From NCBI GenBank assembly GCA_963682175.1, contig OY821784.1, positions 38,917,621 to 38,981,620 of the forward strand: a DNA stretch of 64,000 nucleotides, read 5' to 3'. Both the position numbers and the translations under genes were made by a program. The stretch comes from Triglochin maritima (lineage: Eukaryota; Streptophyta; Magnoliopsida; Alismatales; Juncaginaceae). The stretch's first letter is position 1. Each line of letters begins with the position of its first letter. The notes beneath the pieces are model-generated. The model saw only the letters and a list, made by a program, of their open reading frames with translations, did no database searches and was not told where the DNA came from. This document shows positions 1 through 10,320 of the stretch, piece after piece.

Positions 1-1880
1 CACCCGGGACCCGACGTGTCGACCTTCCCCTAGGTCGACCTCGTACCTTAGTATTTTCTGCGGGTTCTCCATAGTTCGACTGATCGGGGTGTAACTGTTC
101 GTATAAAATATGAGAGGCACTACGAATTACTGCAGGGTCGCTCTCCGAAATCTCATCAACGAGCTTCCGAAAACGCTGGACATCTTGTGCTAACTGATCC
201 ACAAACTCTGACATATGGACTCCTTCTCCAATGACAAGTGTTTTCCAGAATGGATGAATCTACTCTAAATAAATTCCATCACCTGACGCAAAACACTCGT
301 ACGTGGTACAAGCACAAGGAATCCCATGTGATGTCATAAAAGCACACCCGCAACGATATTCAACTTCATTACTAAAGTCCTGCATTCTATTCAACTCCTG
401 AGTCAATAACGACAAGCAGTGATGCGAAACTCGACCATTTATATGCTGAAACAAAAGACCGATGTAGTTTGCCAAAATTCGACGTCTCGATTCTTCAAGA
501 AAGTTCAGAATATTCGTCTGCTGCATTTCAATAGACGAGTTCACGCGGTCGAAAAGAGTGTCGAGAGCGGCAGTCGATGTAGTGATCCACTTTTTCAGAG
601 CCGAATGTGCACTTTCCACCCTGCAGTTCGTAGTGTTGCCAAAATGAAGAACTTTATTCGTCCAATTCAACACAAACTTTTCTTTATGCACCAATCACGT
701 GTCTTCCACATACTCCATGAGCACTGACCAGGACTTGAAAGAATCTTTCAGATTACAGACTGATCTATCGTAATCCGTCTGTGAATCAGAAACCATAACT
801 CTCCTCCACTTTCCACGCCTAAAACTCTCTGCAAGCTGCTTTCTTTTGCCGAATACGTGGTATGTGTAGTTGTACACGTCTTTGTTGATATGTCATATGC
901 AAAGTAAATGAGCAGACTCAGGAAAAACCTCTGTCACTGGTCGCATCAGACCCATTTCCTGGTCCGTTATTATTGCAATCAGGCTAACAATATTCAATAA
1001 CATATCTCGCAACCTCTCCAACACCCACCGATAACTAGACTTGGTCTCATCCTTCAAAATTGCATATCCGACGAGGAAATTCATATTTGTTGGAGTAACC
1101 CCAACCATCTCAAACAAAGACATCTTGTACTTGTTCGTCTTATACGTCGAATCCATGCAGATTACGAAAGGGTATGTACGCAACAACAGAACTGAAGTCG
1201 GATGTGACAAAAATGCATGAGTGAGGACATTAGGTTTCTTCATATGCCACAATCCAATGCAAATAGTTATACTGCACTGCCTGACTGAGAAACTGCTGAG
1301 CGGGATTCCTGTCTTCAGATTTCGTCCTCCTCATGTACTCTCTGAAGTTATAAATGTGTCTTTGATTCAGATTATCCTCCGGGAATTTCTCATTTACTAC
1401 CAACAAAATGTTACGTGGTCTTGCTTGTGCCTCAGTCATATCACCAACAATTTGCTTGGCCCCAACACTAACTCCGCTGACCTGTCCGTGACCCTCTGAA
1501 TAAACTACAAGTGCGTGGTTGTGCTGCCCATAGGTGCTATTAGAAATAACGACACATCCATCATGATCCCGTTGCTCGACTACTTTTACCAAAAAACGAC
1601 AACCGCAACCTTTTCTTATTGTGTTCTTTCGTAGTGCAATACTCGTATCACGAGAACTCATTTCATGTCTACGATCACATCTCAGGTAACAATCCATCCG
1701 GTTATCTGCTTTTCGTTTGTATGATGATATAACCAAAAAAATCCGACTCCTATTGCAACTTGTTTCGCCCATTTACACGCTTCCTCGATTGTTGTAAATA
1801 TTTGTTTACTATAAAAAAACTCACTGTAATCTACTCCATCACCACCGAAATCTTGCAATGGAACATGGAAAAAATTAATT
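1..1880 (-). pseudogene. MULE (Mutator-like) transposase pseudogene, FAR1/MURA type
   Basis: Remnant of a DNA-transposon transposase that would act in the nucleus on Mutator-type terminal inverted repeats. Read leftward it shows a FAR1/WRKY-GCM1-like zinc-binding N-terminal part (about 1860-1440, with GCGCRF and GQHNHAL), the MULE DDE core (1252-893, with MDSTYKTN around the first Asp and TDQEMGL around the second), the conserved block HFGNTTNCRVESAH near 640-590, a SWIM zinc finger CGCAFMTSHGIPCAC near 350-308, and a basic tail RGRPRG near 45-27. It is broken several times: a slip in the T-run at 1735-1741, a frameshift near 1240, TGA in place of a conserved Trp at 893-895 and again at 695-697, and TAG at 260-262. 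The left end runs off the window and no TIR is visible. The family assignment is secure; the element is dead. Confidence 0.93.
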
Positions 1881-1897
1881 TAACAAAAAATTAAAAA

Positions 1898-1950
1898 AAA
1901 ACGGGGCGTCTCTGCTAGACGCCTCCACCAATGTAGACGTCTCCACCAAT
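1898..1950. repeat. GGCGTCT hairpin and short direct repeats
   Basis: A small inverted repeat (GGCGTCT, 5-nt loop, AGACGCC) is followed by two near-identical copies of a GACG(C/T)CTCCACCAATG unit. The same GGCGTCT/AGACGCC stem returns at 3105-3130 on the far side of the PMD remnant, so the pair may bracket one mobile unit. Confidence 0.6.
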
Positions 1951-2520
1951 GCAGAATCTGAAAGACGTCATGCAACATGATCGTCATCTCTCCGAACGAC
2001 AAGTGGAAAGTGTTGGTGTCAGGCTACCACCGCTCCACAAAATCCGAAATCAACGACATGTCAATGCAGTAAAACATGTTGTACGACAAGTGACTCAATC
2101 CACTGTCATTAACGGTCGCCATCATATCATCAGTCATCACTGAACGCCAAACATGCAATGTAATACATGCTCTGTGCCGATCATGACACTTCAAACCTTC
2201 CAATCCTCACCATCCCGGATGCGTCTGGCGATGTGACCTCCGAAACTCGGAATGACGCTGCCATCTAGAGGACCACCGGGCATCATATCCGTCACGTTCC
2301 AAGACTCGTCCTCAACCCTCTTCTTCTTCTGAGCTCGGGCGTCTGCAGTGCACGAACTCGAATCACCGGTCCCAAACCGGCCACCTCGACCCTTCCTAAT
2401 GACCCACTCAGCCGAAGGACTACAATGTTGCCCCCGTCCTCGACCATACAGCTGTATCGCCTCCTCCTGTGGCTCCAAGCCATACCGGCCCCCATCGTCA
2501 CTCTCGTCGTGACTCTTCAA
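1949..2520 (-). pseudogene. Plant mobile domain (PMD/MAIN-like) gene remnant
   Basis: N-terminal half of a plant-mobile-domain protein, the family of MAIN and the 'phosphatase 7 long form homolog' proteins, which is often carried by MULE-like elements. A polar, low-complexity N-terminus starting at 2520 leads into the PMD signature GGPLDGSVIPSFGGHIA (about 2280-2225). After a one-base frameshift near 2195 it continues as LKCHDRH, then FVERW, then the TFHLSFGEMTI block, ending around 1960. A TAG stop follows FVERW, at the position where the family usually has Arg or Gln. It lies directly upstream of, and in the same orientation as, the MULE transposase remnant, so the two may have belonged to one composite element. 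The C-terminal half is missing. The PMD call rests on family motifs I recognise, not on a search. Confidence 0.8.
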
Positions 2521-2740
2521 CTCATTTGAATCATCCTCGTCGTTGAATGAATCCTCAGGTGTCTGACGACGACGTAAAAGATCTCTCTCTCTCTCTCTCT
2601 CCTAACTGAAGCAGAAATACCCCGTATACGTGGATAACGATGACCTGATTCATCTGCTATACTACGTACCACGCGTAAGGGAATTGATTTCCCTTTTCCT
2701 CCACGGTAACCCGATAACTATTAATTCAATTTTAAAAATA
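2521..2740. other. Intergenic stretch with (TC)n microsatellite
   Basis: No gene is visible. It holds a short (TC)10 microsatellite at 2582-2601 and then passes into AT-rich repeats. It could include the promoter side of the PMD remnant, which reads away from it. Confidence 0.6.
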
Positions 2741-3080
2741 AAATTTTATTGATGGATTTACTAAAATAATTAAACTAATTATTAACTTAATAATCAATTT
2801 ATTTAGCAATTATCATAATTTATAATCAATAATCTTTACTAAAATCGTCCACAACTAATTATTAACTTAATAATCAATTTATTTAGCAATTATCACAATT
2901 TATAATCAATAATTCTTTACTAAAATAATTAAACTAATTATTAACTTAATAGACAATTTATTTAGTAATTATCACAATTTATAATCAATAAATGATTTAC
3001 TAAACTAATTTAATTAATTATTAACATAATATTCAATTTATTTTGCAATTATCACAATTTATAATCAATTTAAATAATTT
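2741..3080. repeat. AT-rich tandem repeat, about 80-bp unit, four copies
   Basis: The unit contains ACTAATTATTAACTTAATA, TTTAGCAATTATCA and AATTTATAATCAAT. Unit starts fall near 2774, 2853, 2933 and 3012, so the period is 79-80 bp. The copies differ at a few positions and by small indels. Confidence 0.88.
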
Positions 3081-3102
3081 TTAAAAAATAAATAATTTTT
3101 TT

Positions 3103-3232
3103 GGGGGCGTCTACCGAAGACGCCCAATCCATCGGGGATGTGTCTGCCGGAGCCGCTTCCCCTTTGGGGGAGGCGGCTCCCGCAGACGCCCCCCTTTCGG
3201 TCGGGCGTCTGCGGGAGATGCCCGACCCAATT
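3103..3232. repeat. GC-rich hairpin block
   Basis: A GC-rich island in AT-rich surroundings. A short stem GGGCGTCT/AGACGCCC lies at 3105-3126. A long imperfect stem at 3142-3187 has arms of about 22 nt that meet at a TTT loop: GGAGCCGCTTCCCC pairs with GGGGGAGGCGGCTCC, extended by TCTGC/GCAGA. A further GGGCGTCTGCGGGAGATGCCC follows. I do not recognise the element. Confidence 0.7.
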
Positions 3233-3337
3233 TAAAAAAAAACTAAACAAGCCAATTTACCAGATTTGAGTAAGCCGAGGCGTCCGCTGGTTCTTTTCTC
3301 GGCCTCCGAGACATTCAACTCACAATGAAGGAAGCTA

Positions 3338-3942
3338 TGTTATATGCAATATGATATAAGACTAAGAGCAAACAAACCATTTTATAGACTCAAAAACCGA
3401 GCTACAATTAAGCAACCGAACAGAACTATTCATGGGGACACGGTTAACCGATGCTCGTTCGGTTAACCGTGCGTGCTTCAACATGAGCGATTCATGTTCC
3501 GATTCGATTAACCGAACCCTTCCCGGTTGGCAGGGGGAACACTTTTCACGCGACTCGGTAGACTGCGAGAACGATTCTTCCACGAACTAACGAATTCTCC
3601 AACAACCCTTTGGTCGACCGAGAACCCCTCGGTGAACCGTGCCAAATTGTCCAGACACTTTTAGATTCTCAAAACACCAAAAATCTCCTCAACGGTTTAC
3701 CGATCCCGTTGTTCCGAAGTGTCACTTGCTCTCTGATGGTAGACCGAATCCAATTCGGTCGTCCGATCCCAGCTGCACACGGAGTGCCTGTAATCCTCGG
3801 TTCGGTAGACCGAATCCAATTCGGTAGACCGACCCGTCTTCGCCGAAATTTCCTGGGTTGTGCGTCGGTAGACTGAATCCAATCCGGTCGACCGACTCTT
3901 CCTGAATTTGCTTCCTTAACAAATATAAGCCAATATTCAACA
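3338..3942 (-). repeat. Probable Ty1/copia 3' LTR
   Basis: On the minus strand a copia-type polypurine tract (AAGGTGGAGAT, about 3944-3955) is followed immediately by TGTTGAATATTGG at 3942, the usual copia LTR start. A TATA box (TATAAAA, 3380-3386) lies about 560 bp in. The segment between start and TATA, the U3, is filled with palindromes (GGTCGACC, GGTTAACC and one-base variants). The outer boundary is uncertain; TGTTATAT at 3338 is a candidate. It may be the LTR of the copia remnant at 11066-12300 or of another element. Confidence 0.6.
3441..3893. repeat. Palindrome cluster A (CGGTYRACCG), in copia U3
   Basis: Exact GGTCGACC at 3612 and 3886. Variants include CGGTTAACCG at 3441 and 3460, CGATTAACCG near 3505, CGGTGAACCG near 3630, and GGTAGACCGAATCCAATTCGG repeated in part around 3738-3830. 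This is the most degenerate of the six clusters in the window. Confidence 0.85.
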
Positions 3943-4019
3943 ATCTCCACCTTGGTTTAAATTTGTTACATGAGTCTTCTTCTAACCCGCATCCTTCGTG
4001 TCTTCACGAGACACTGCTT

Positions 4020-4255
4020 GACGCTACCCCCGGAGCGCCCTCCTTTTAATCCCAAACTAATTGGGATAGACTAGAAATGAAACTACAATGAGTCACGATT
4101 CAGGCACATGAATCATCTTCTTCCACGTTTTTCTATCAAATGCAAATTCCCGAGGAACATTCCAATCTTTTAGATCTTTTTTGACCGTTTCCTCCCAAGT
4201 CAATCGAGGTCTACATTTTCCTCTTTTTGTGTCTTCGATCTGACTCAATACTACC
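4020..4255 (-). pseudogene. LINE 3' end fragment (end of ORF2 and start of 3' UTR)
   Basis: On the minus strand the last roughly 45 codons of a plant LINE reverse-transcriptase ORF are readable (KRGKCRPRLTWEE, then RKTWKKMIHVPES and a TGA at 4093-4095). A 3' UTR with CCCAATTAGTTTGGGATTAAAAGG follows, a sequence commonly found at plant LINE ends. It is unrelated to the LINEs at the right of the window. Confidence 0.8.
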
Positions 4256-4798
4256 TCCTCTCCATGTAATCGTGGTCTACCTCAAATGTCAAACAATGAG
4301 TTTAAATTGTGAAAACACACTTGACATAAACCTACATGCCAAATAAACTCAATTCAACATTTTGCAACTTGTAACTTGTAATCCCTCGTTGTCAGAAAGA
4401 ATTCCTTACATGAAAAGGAAGTAGTTAAGATCTGCTGCTCGAAAGTGAATTCCAGCAAAAGAAACAATCATTCAATAATAACTTAATAAGTATGATCAAT
4501 CTGACTTTAAGAACTTAAATAACCTTTAAGCAACTTAGATTACAATATATGGACCAGCACCTGTACTCCTGTAACAAATCTGGTGAGAATTCCATGTCGA
4601 AATTGGGATAATGAATCCATCTATAAAAGTAAAATACCTGAGCAGCAGAATTTGTTGCGCAATGGCAGGGAAGAATGAATTGAACCTTGATTCTCCAGGG
4701 CGACACTTTAATTGTCTGAATCTTTTTCCGGACACAACATTCTGAAAACAGTGTAATGGTGATTCAAACTTTTCTCTCCATGTAATCTGTGAACACTT
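4256..4798. other. Unassigned stretch
   Basis: No gene, repeat or RNA that I can name. Two overlapping minus-strand ORFs of about 65 codons (4515-4735) show no family features. It ends at the outer edge of the gypsy LTR. Confidence 0.5.
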
Positions 4799-5651
4799 GT
4801 AACGTCCCGAAACAGCGGAAGAAATTTTTCAAATTTAAAACATAAACATACGACCGTCAACGGTCAACAAGGGCACGCTACTGGAAAAGTCAACAGAATA
4901 TATATATAAAATATCTCCACGTGGAAGTCATAATACAGAGTGTCAAAAGAGTGATCACATGTCTAATACATAACTACAGTAATCACTACCTCTACAAAAA
5001 GATAAAGCGACAGGACCCGATCCCGGAGGCACTCCCCTCGGTCACCACCAACCTAAGACTGCCTGCTCCCTGAAAATGAAACATAAAATCTGCCTGAGTT
5101 CCCGAAAGGAACCCCGTATGCCAACATCTCCTACATATACAGAAATACAGATGAAAATGCCAAGAATGCTCATGCAATGCAATCCTCCTCGGGCCCAATG
5201 AATGCCCCAACCGTCACGGACCATCTCCCAGCCGCACCAGGGGCATGGAAAACATCCCCCACCCTGCCAATCCAGGCCCACACGAGGGGGGTCGCCACAC
5301 TCATCTCCCAGCCGCACACAGGGGCAAAGGGAGGCATCCCCCCTGCCAATCCAGGCCAACAAGAGGAGGTCTCGGCTTTCCTCCACAAGGAAAGTGCATC
5401 CCCTTCCCCCACCAGGGAAGAAGGCATCTGCCACCCACACAGGCATGGCAGGCATCCCTCTGCCGCACCGGCATCCATGAGGGGTCCAACAGAAATACGC
5501 TCTCGTCGTAGGTGAAATCCGTAGCTCCGAGGTCCGGTGATCGACCGTGGGCTCGGCAGCCGGTAGTCGCCTCTGCTCGACGTCACGTATGTGGATAAAT
5601 CCACCAAGGAAAGATAATTCGACCCACCAGTCGAACAAGGTCAAATCTAGC

Positions 5652-6203
5652 GGTCGACCGTTTGGAAGGTCTACGCTATACGTTTTATATACATAGATAT
5701 CCTGTCGGTCAAACCAGGGTCCGTTCAACCGATAAGGAAAACTGCATGAATCCTGCCCACTGCATTCGGTCGACCGAAACTCTTTCGGTTGACCGGATCA
5801 GCAGACACTTCACTACAGGAAAACTGCACGCGGTCGGTCGACCGGATCCAGAGTGGTCGACCGTTTAGATGGTCAACGCTCTTGACCGACTTTGCGCAGT
5901 TCGGTCGACCGAGACACACACTCGGTCGGCCGAAGGTCTGTCTAACCTATCTACAGGGATCGGTCGACCGAACAACCACCGGTCGACCGGACTAATATAA
6001 CGCTTATAAAATATTCCCGCTAAAATTTGGCATAAACGGTCGACCGTCACACAGACGTCGTTCGACCGTTTTCGGGCAGCAAGTTATTTTTATAAAATAT
6101 CGGTCGACCGAACCTCACACGGTCGACCGAAACACTACAATATCGCACTGAACAGGCATCATTTAGACGCTGTTCGGTCGACCGAGACACACAACGGTCG
6201 ACC
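5652..6203. repeat. Palindrome cluster B (GGTCGACC x12), in gypsy U3
   Basis: Twelve exact GGTCGACC copies, starting at 5652, 5768, 5836, 5855, 5903, 5962, 5981, 6038, 6102, 6121, 6176 and 6196, most extended to CGGTCGACCG. One-base variants (CGGTTGACCG, CGGTCGGCCG) lie between them. Spacing is irregular, about 19-116 bp. All but the first lie upstream of the LTR TATA box in the element's reading direction. Confidence 0.95.
5683..5691 (-). promoter_or_regulatory. Candidate TATA box of gypsy LTR
   Basis: TATATAAAA on the minus strand, at the boundary between the palindrome-rich U3 and the GC-rich R/U5. Position and context fit an LTR promoter; there is no expression evidence. Confidence 0.5.
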
Positions 6204-6632
6204 GAACCAGTCGTCTTCAACCTTGGTTCAGTGGAGTTTTCGCCGGGGAAACGGCACCAACGCCGCCCCCTACACTCCCACACCTCTTGGGGAGTTACTA
6301 TGAAGACTTGGCATACCTTTCACCGCGAAGAAGACGTGTGCGGCGAGCTCCTCCTCCTCCGGTGTCGCTTCTAGCTTCTTCTTCTCGAGCTCCCTCCTAC
6401 GGCGCCTCTTCTCCTCGTCGCCGGTGCTCAAGCTCTCCTCCTGGTCCACCGGAAGCAAGGGAAGGGTGAGGTTTGGGTGGAAAACACGAATGGAAACAAG
6501 AGGTGCAAATGGGTGAGTTTTTGGTTTTTAAAACAAAACCTAATACCTAACCCATACCTCCCTCCATACCTCCCATACCACCTCACTCCACCCCATACTT
6601 CCCACTCTCTCTCACGTCCCACGTCTTTACAA

Positions 6633-6646
6633 TCCACCCTCCTTAA
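6633..6646 (-). other. Gypsy polypurine tract
   Basis: Minus strand TTAAGGAGGGTGGA lies between the pol stop (6665) and the LTR start (6631). This is the expected place and composition for the plus-strand primer of a plant Ty3/gypsy element. Confidence 0.8.
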
Positions 6647-6664
6647 AAGGATTTCGCCCCGAAA

Positions 6665-8512
6665 TCAGAAAGGTAACTCACCGAAAAGCTCCGGATACTG
6701 CTTCCGAACTTCCTCCTCGATCTCCCAGGTGGCCTCGCGCTCACTGTGATGCTGCCATCTGACCTTAACCATCGGAATGGTCCTCCTCCTGAGCTGATGG
6801 TCCATCCGATCGATGATCTCAACTGGCCTCTCCTTAAGTGACAAGTCCTGCCGGATCTCAGGCACTGCAATCTCTATCACATGTGTCGGGTCTGCAACGT
6901 ACTTCCTCAACATAGAAACATGGAAGACGTTGTGAAGGCCAGAGAACTGTGGTGGCAAAGCAACTCTGTAGGCGACCTCCCCGACACGGTCCAAGATCTC
7001 AAAAGGTCCGACATACCTCGGACTGAGCTTCCCCTTCTTCCCGAACCTCATCACTCCCCGAGCTGGTGAAATCTTCAGGAAGACGTGATCTCCAACCTCG
7101 AAGCTCAAAGTCCGTCTGCGTCGGTCAGCATAACTCTTCTGTCTGCTCTGTGCTGTAGCCAACCTCCTCCTAATCAGGTCAACCTTCTCTGCGTACATCT
7201 GCACAAGCTCTGGACCCACTAACTGCCTCTCGCCTACGTCACTCCAGCATACCGGCGATCTGCACGGCCTCCCGTACAATGCCTCATACGGTGCCATCCC
7301 AATACTAGCATGGTAGCTGTTGTTGTAGGCGAACTCGATCAGAGGTAGATGCTCATCCCAGTGTCCAGCCCAGTCCAGCGTGCAAGCCCTCAGCATATCC
7401 TCCAAAGTCTGGATAGTCCTTTCTGACTGACCGTCTGTCTGAGGGTGAAAAGATGTACTGAATCTCAGACGTGTCCCCAGTGCCTGCTGCAGACTCCCCC
7501 AAAATCTGGATGTGAACCTCGGATCTCTGTCAGAGATGATGCTCACCGGTACTCCGTGCAATCTGACGATCTCCACTACATACAGCTTTGCCAGACTCTC
7601 CAAAGGCAAGGTGGTCCTAATGGCCAGAAAGTGCGCCGACTTGGTCAGTCTATCGACTATCACCCAAATCGCGTCATGGAACCGCCTCGTCTTCGGTAGC
7701 CCCGTAACGAAGTCCATCGTCACGTGCTCCCACTTCCACTCTGGAAGCTCGATGCTCTGCATAGGCCCAGCTGGCCTCTGGTGCTCGATCTTCACCTGCT
7801 GACAGACCAAACACCGACTCACGAACTCTACAATGTCCTTCTTCATGCCTCTCCACCAGAAGTTCCGCTGCAGGTCCTTATACATCTTCGTGCTCCCTGG
7901 ATGGATGGTGTACTTCGCTCTGTGTGCCTCCTCCATGATGTCATCTCTCATCCCATCAACCCTCGGCACCCAGATCCGCCCTCTGAATCTCAGACCTCCA
8001 TCGACCCCAACACTGAAATCTGACCCCTCTCTGGCAGTCAACTCCAGCAAACTGGCCAACTCATCATCCTCATGCTGCGCCTGTACTACCTGTGAAACAG
8101 TCTGTGGCTCTACCCGCAATCTAGCTAACACTGCTCCCTCAGAGTCCCCAGTGAACGGCCTCCACTCTGCCAATGACTCAAGCAGTCTCCACTCCTGAAG
8201 GCACATGCCAGCAACTGATAGCTCCACTCTCCTACTCAAGGCGTCTGCAACTGAATTCGCCTTCCCCGGGTGGTAGGAGATGGTGAAATCGTAGTCCTTA
8301 ATGAACTCCAACCAACGACGCTGTCTCATATTCAACTCCTTCTGGGAGAAGAGGTACTTCAGACTCTGGTGGTCGGTGAACACCTCAAACTGCTCACCAT
8401 ACAAGTAGTGTCTCCATGTCTTCAGTGCGTGCACAACGGCTGCCAACTCCAAGTCATGCGTCGGGTAATTCCTCTCATGAGTCTTCAGCTGCCTCGAAGC
8501 GTATGCAATCAC
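6665..8512 (-). CDS. Ty3/gypsy pol, RNase H-integrase-chromodomain part
   Basis: C-terminal 615 codons of a gypsy polyprotein that are still open. RNase H sequence comes first ([19 protein letters not shown]), then an HHCC integrase zinc-binding region ([10 protein letters not shown] ... CLVCQQ), the integrase core with Asp in [10 protein letters not shown], Asp in ISDRDPRF and Glu in TDGQSERT, and a C-terminal chromodomain-like segment ([27 protein letters not shown]). The ending resembles the Tekay/Del lineage of chromoviruses, which tend to insert in heterochromatin. The integrase triad is intact. It is cut off from the upstream part by an in-frame TAG at 8522-8524. Confidence 0.93.
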   Translation of the reverse strand: MIAYASRQLKTHERNYPTHDLELAAVVHALKTWRHYLYGEQFEVFTDHQSLKYLFSQKELNMRQRRWLEFIKDYDFTISYHPGKANSVADALSRRVELSVAGMCLQEWRLLESLAEWRPFTGDSEGAVLARLRVEPQTVSQVVQAQHEDDELASLLELTAREGSDFSVGVDGGLRFRGRIWVPRVDGMRDDIMEEAHRAKYTIHPGSTKMYKDLQRNFWWRGMKKDIVEFVSRCLVCQQVKIEHQRPAGPMQSIELPEWKWEHVTMDFVTGLPKTRRFHDAIWVIVDRLTKSAHFLAIRTTLPLESLAKLYVVEIVRLHGVPVSIISDRDPRFTSRFWGSLQQALGTRLRFSTSFHPQTDGQSERTIQTLEDMLRACTLDWAGHWDEHLPLIEFAYNNSYHASIGMAPYEALYGRPCRSPVCWSDVGERQLVGPELVQMYAEKVDLIRRRLATAQSRQKSYADRRRRTLSFEVGDHVFLKISPARGVMRFGKKGKLSPRYVGPFEILDRVGEVAYRVALPPQFSGLHNVFHVSMLRKYVADPTHVIEIAVPEIRQDLSLKERPVEIIDRMDHQLRRRTIPMVKVRWQHHSEREATWEIEEEVRKQYPELFGELPF

Positions 8513-8521
8513 CCTCCCGTG

Positions 8522-9019
8522 CTACATCAACACGCAACCCAAACCAATGCCAGACGCATCACTGTAGACCACAAAACCTCCTGTGCCGCTCGGCAGCGTC
8601 AAAACTGGGGCTGTCGTCAATCGTCTCTTCAGCTCCTGGAAGCTGTCCTCGCACTTCTGGGACCAAACAAAAGTGACTCCCTTCTGCGTCAGGGCAGTCA
8701 GAGGTGCAGCTAACCTCGAGAAGTCTTTGATGAAGCGACGGTAATAACCCGCCAACCCAACAAAGCTTCTGATCTCCGTCACGCTCGTAGGGGCTCTCCA
8801 CTCAGTCACTGCCTCTACCTTCGTCGGATCCACCGAAATCCCCTCCGCAGAAACGATGTGACCCAGAAATGCGACTCTGTCCAACCAGAATTCGCACTTC
8901 GAAAACTTAGCATACAACCTCTGGTCTCTCAAAATGCTAAGTACAATCCGCAGGTGCTCTCTGTGCTGCTCCACATCGGGTGAGTAAATCAGGATATCAT
9001 CCACAAAAGACAACGACAC
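8522..9019 (-). pseudogene. Ty3/gypsy pol, RT C-terminal half to RNase H start
   Basis: Begins at the reverse-transcriptase active site (FVDDILIYS) and runs through the RT thumb ([17 protein letters not shown]) to the start of RNase H ([15 protein letters not shown]). It is in the same frame as the downstream integrase part, separated only by TAG at 8522-8524 where the family has Gln (CAG), a single C-to-T change. Upstream it is separated from the rest of RT by a one-base frameshift in the T-run at 9005-9008, just before the catalytic Asp pair. Confidence 0.9.
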
Positions 9020-10320
9020 AACTATCCAAGTACTGCCTGAACGTCCGGTTCATCAGATCCATGAAAGCTGCTGGAGCGTTCGTCAACCCAAAAGGCATCA
9101 CCAAAAACTCATAGTGCCCATATCTGGTCCTGAATGCTGTCTTCTGGACATCCTCCTCTCGGATCCTCAGCTGATGGTATCCTGAGCGTAGGTCGATCTT
9201 AGAGAAGACCTTCGCTGACTGCAACTGATCGAACAGGTCCTCAATCCTAGGTAGGGGATACCTATTCTTGATGGTGACCTTGTTCAGCATCCTATAGTCA
9301 ATGCACATCCGCAAAGACCCGTCCTTCTTCTTCACAAACAACACTGGCGCGCCCCAAGGTGAGACACTCGGTCTGATGAATCCAGCCTCTATCAGCTCCT
9401 GTAGCTGCTTCTTCAACTCTGCCAACTCCGCGGGCGCCATCCTATACGGGGCCTTCGACTGCGGTGAGGTGTCTGCTGCCAGCTCAATGCAAAACTTCAT
9501 CTCTCGCGGAGGTGGCAATCCTGGAATATCATCTGGAAACACCTCTGTAAACTCCCGTACCACATCTATCTCGTCCAGCCTCGGAGACTCAGCCTCTGGA
9601 ACAACCAGCGTCGCCAGAAACGCTCTGCAACCCTGCTGCATCAACTTCTGAGCCCTCAAAGCTGACACCACAATGCGGCCTCCTCTGTTCCTGACTCCTC
9701 TAATCATGATATCAGGCAACCCCATCCTCGGAATCAAAACCTTCCTCTCACGGCAAAGGACACGCACGTCATGCCGGGACAGCCAGTCCATCCCAAGAAT
9801 AACGTCGAAGTCCTCCATCGGTAGCAAGACCAGATCTGCCGGAAAATCTTGGTCTCCCGAAACAACCGTGGCGCCGGGGACGAAGCTCCCCACAGTGCCC
9901 ACCAGACCCAGGGGTGTGCTGACCTCCAAAGTGGCAGTCAACATCGCAAGGGTACAGCCCAACACTCCCGCAAATCGCTCCGAGATGAACGAGTGTGTCG
10001 CGCCACAATCAAAAAGCACTCTAGCCTCTAAACCTGCCACAAGAAGTGTACCTTCCACGACGGTGCTGGCGTCCCTCGCCTCCTCTGCCTGGATAGTGAA
10101 GACTCGTCCAGTGCGCTGACCCTGCTGCGGTGCTGCAGGTCTCCTAGCTCCGCCGCCACTGACACTCGGAAGTCCCAGAGGTCTGCTCGGTCCAGCGCCC
10201 TTGCTAGGGCAGTTCCTGACGAAGTGGCCCTGCTGACCACAACCATGACAAGTAATCGACCCAAGACAGCGCCCAGTGTGCACTCTGCCACAGCTCCTGC
10301 ACGCCTCTGCTGCGGCGCCC
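8997..10320 (-). pseudogene. Ty3/gypsy zinc knuckle, protease and RT N-terminal half
   Basis: Carries the Gag zinc knuckle ([14 protein letters not shown], about 10250-10205), an aspartic protease motif [13 protein letters not shown] (about 10015-9980) and the RT fingers/palm ([42 protein letters not shown]). The protease active site reads Asp-Cys-Gly where Asp-Ser/Thr-Gly is usual. The frame ends at TGA 8997-8999 because of the T-run frameshift at 9005-9008. Upstream it is out of frame with gag; the shift lies near 10310-10330. Confidence 0.92.

Larger units (their letters stand above)
4799..6631 (-). repeat. Long Ty3/gypsy 3' LTR
   Basis: About 1.83 kb, bounded on the plus strand by TGTAACGTCCCG at 4799 and by TTTACA at 6631. 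On the element strand both termini therefore fit the TG...CA rule, and the start TGTAAAGACGT resembles many plant gypsy LTRs. It directly follows a polypurine tract and the pol stop. A TATA box at 5683-5691 separates a palindrome-rich U3 (6631-5690) from a GC-rich R/U5 that contains an 80-bp partial tandem repeat (CATCTCCCAGCCGCAC at 5222 and 5302). The 228-codon minus-strand ORF across this part is most likely fortuitous. No matching 5' LTR is present. Confidence 0.75.

Noticed and set aside
5042..5728. 228-codon minus-strand ORF
   Set aside because: It lies inside the gypsy LTR (R/U5), is built on an 80-bp GC-rich tandem repeat and has overlapping open frames on both strands.
7445..10119. 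Several plus-strand ORFs of 60-148 codons
   Set aside because: Antisense shadows of the gypsy gag-pol reading frames.
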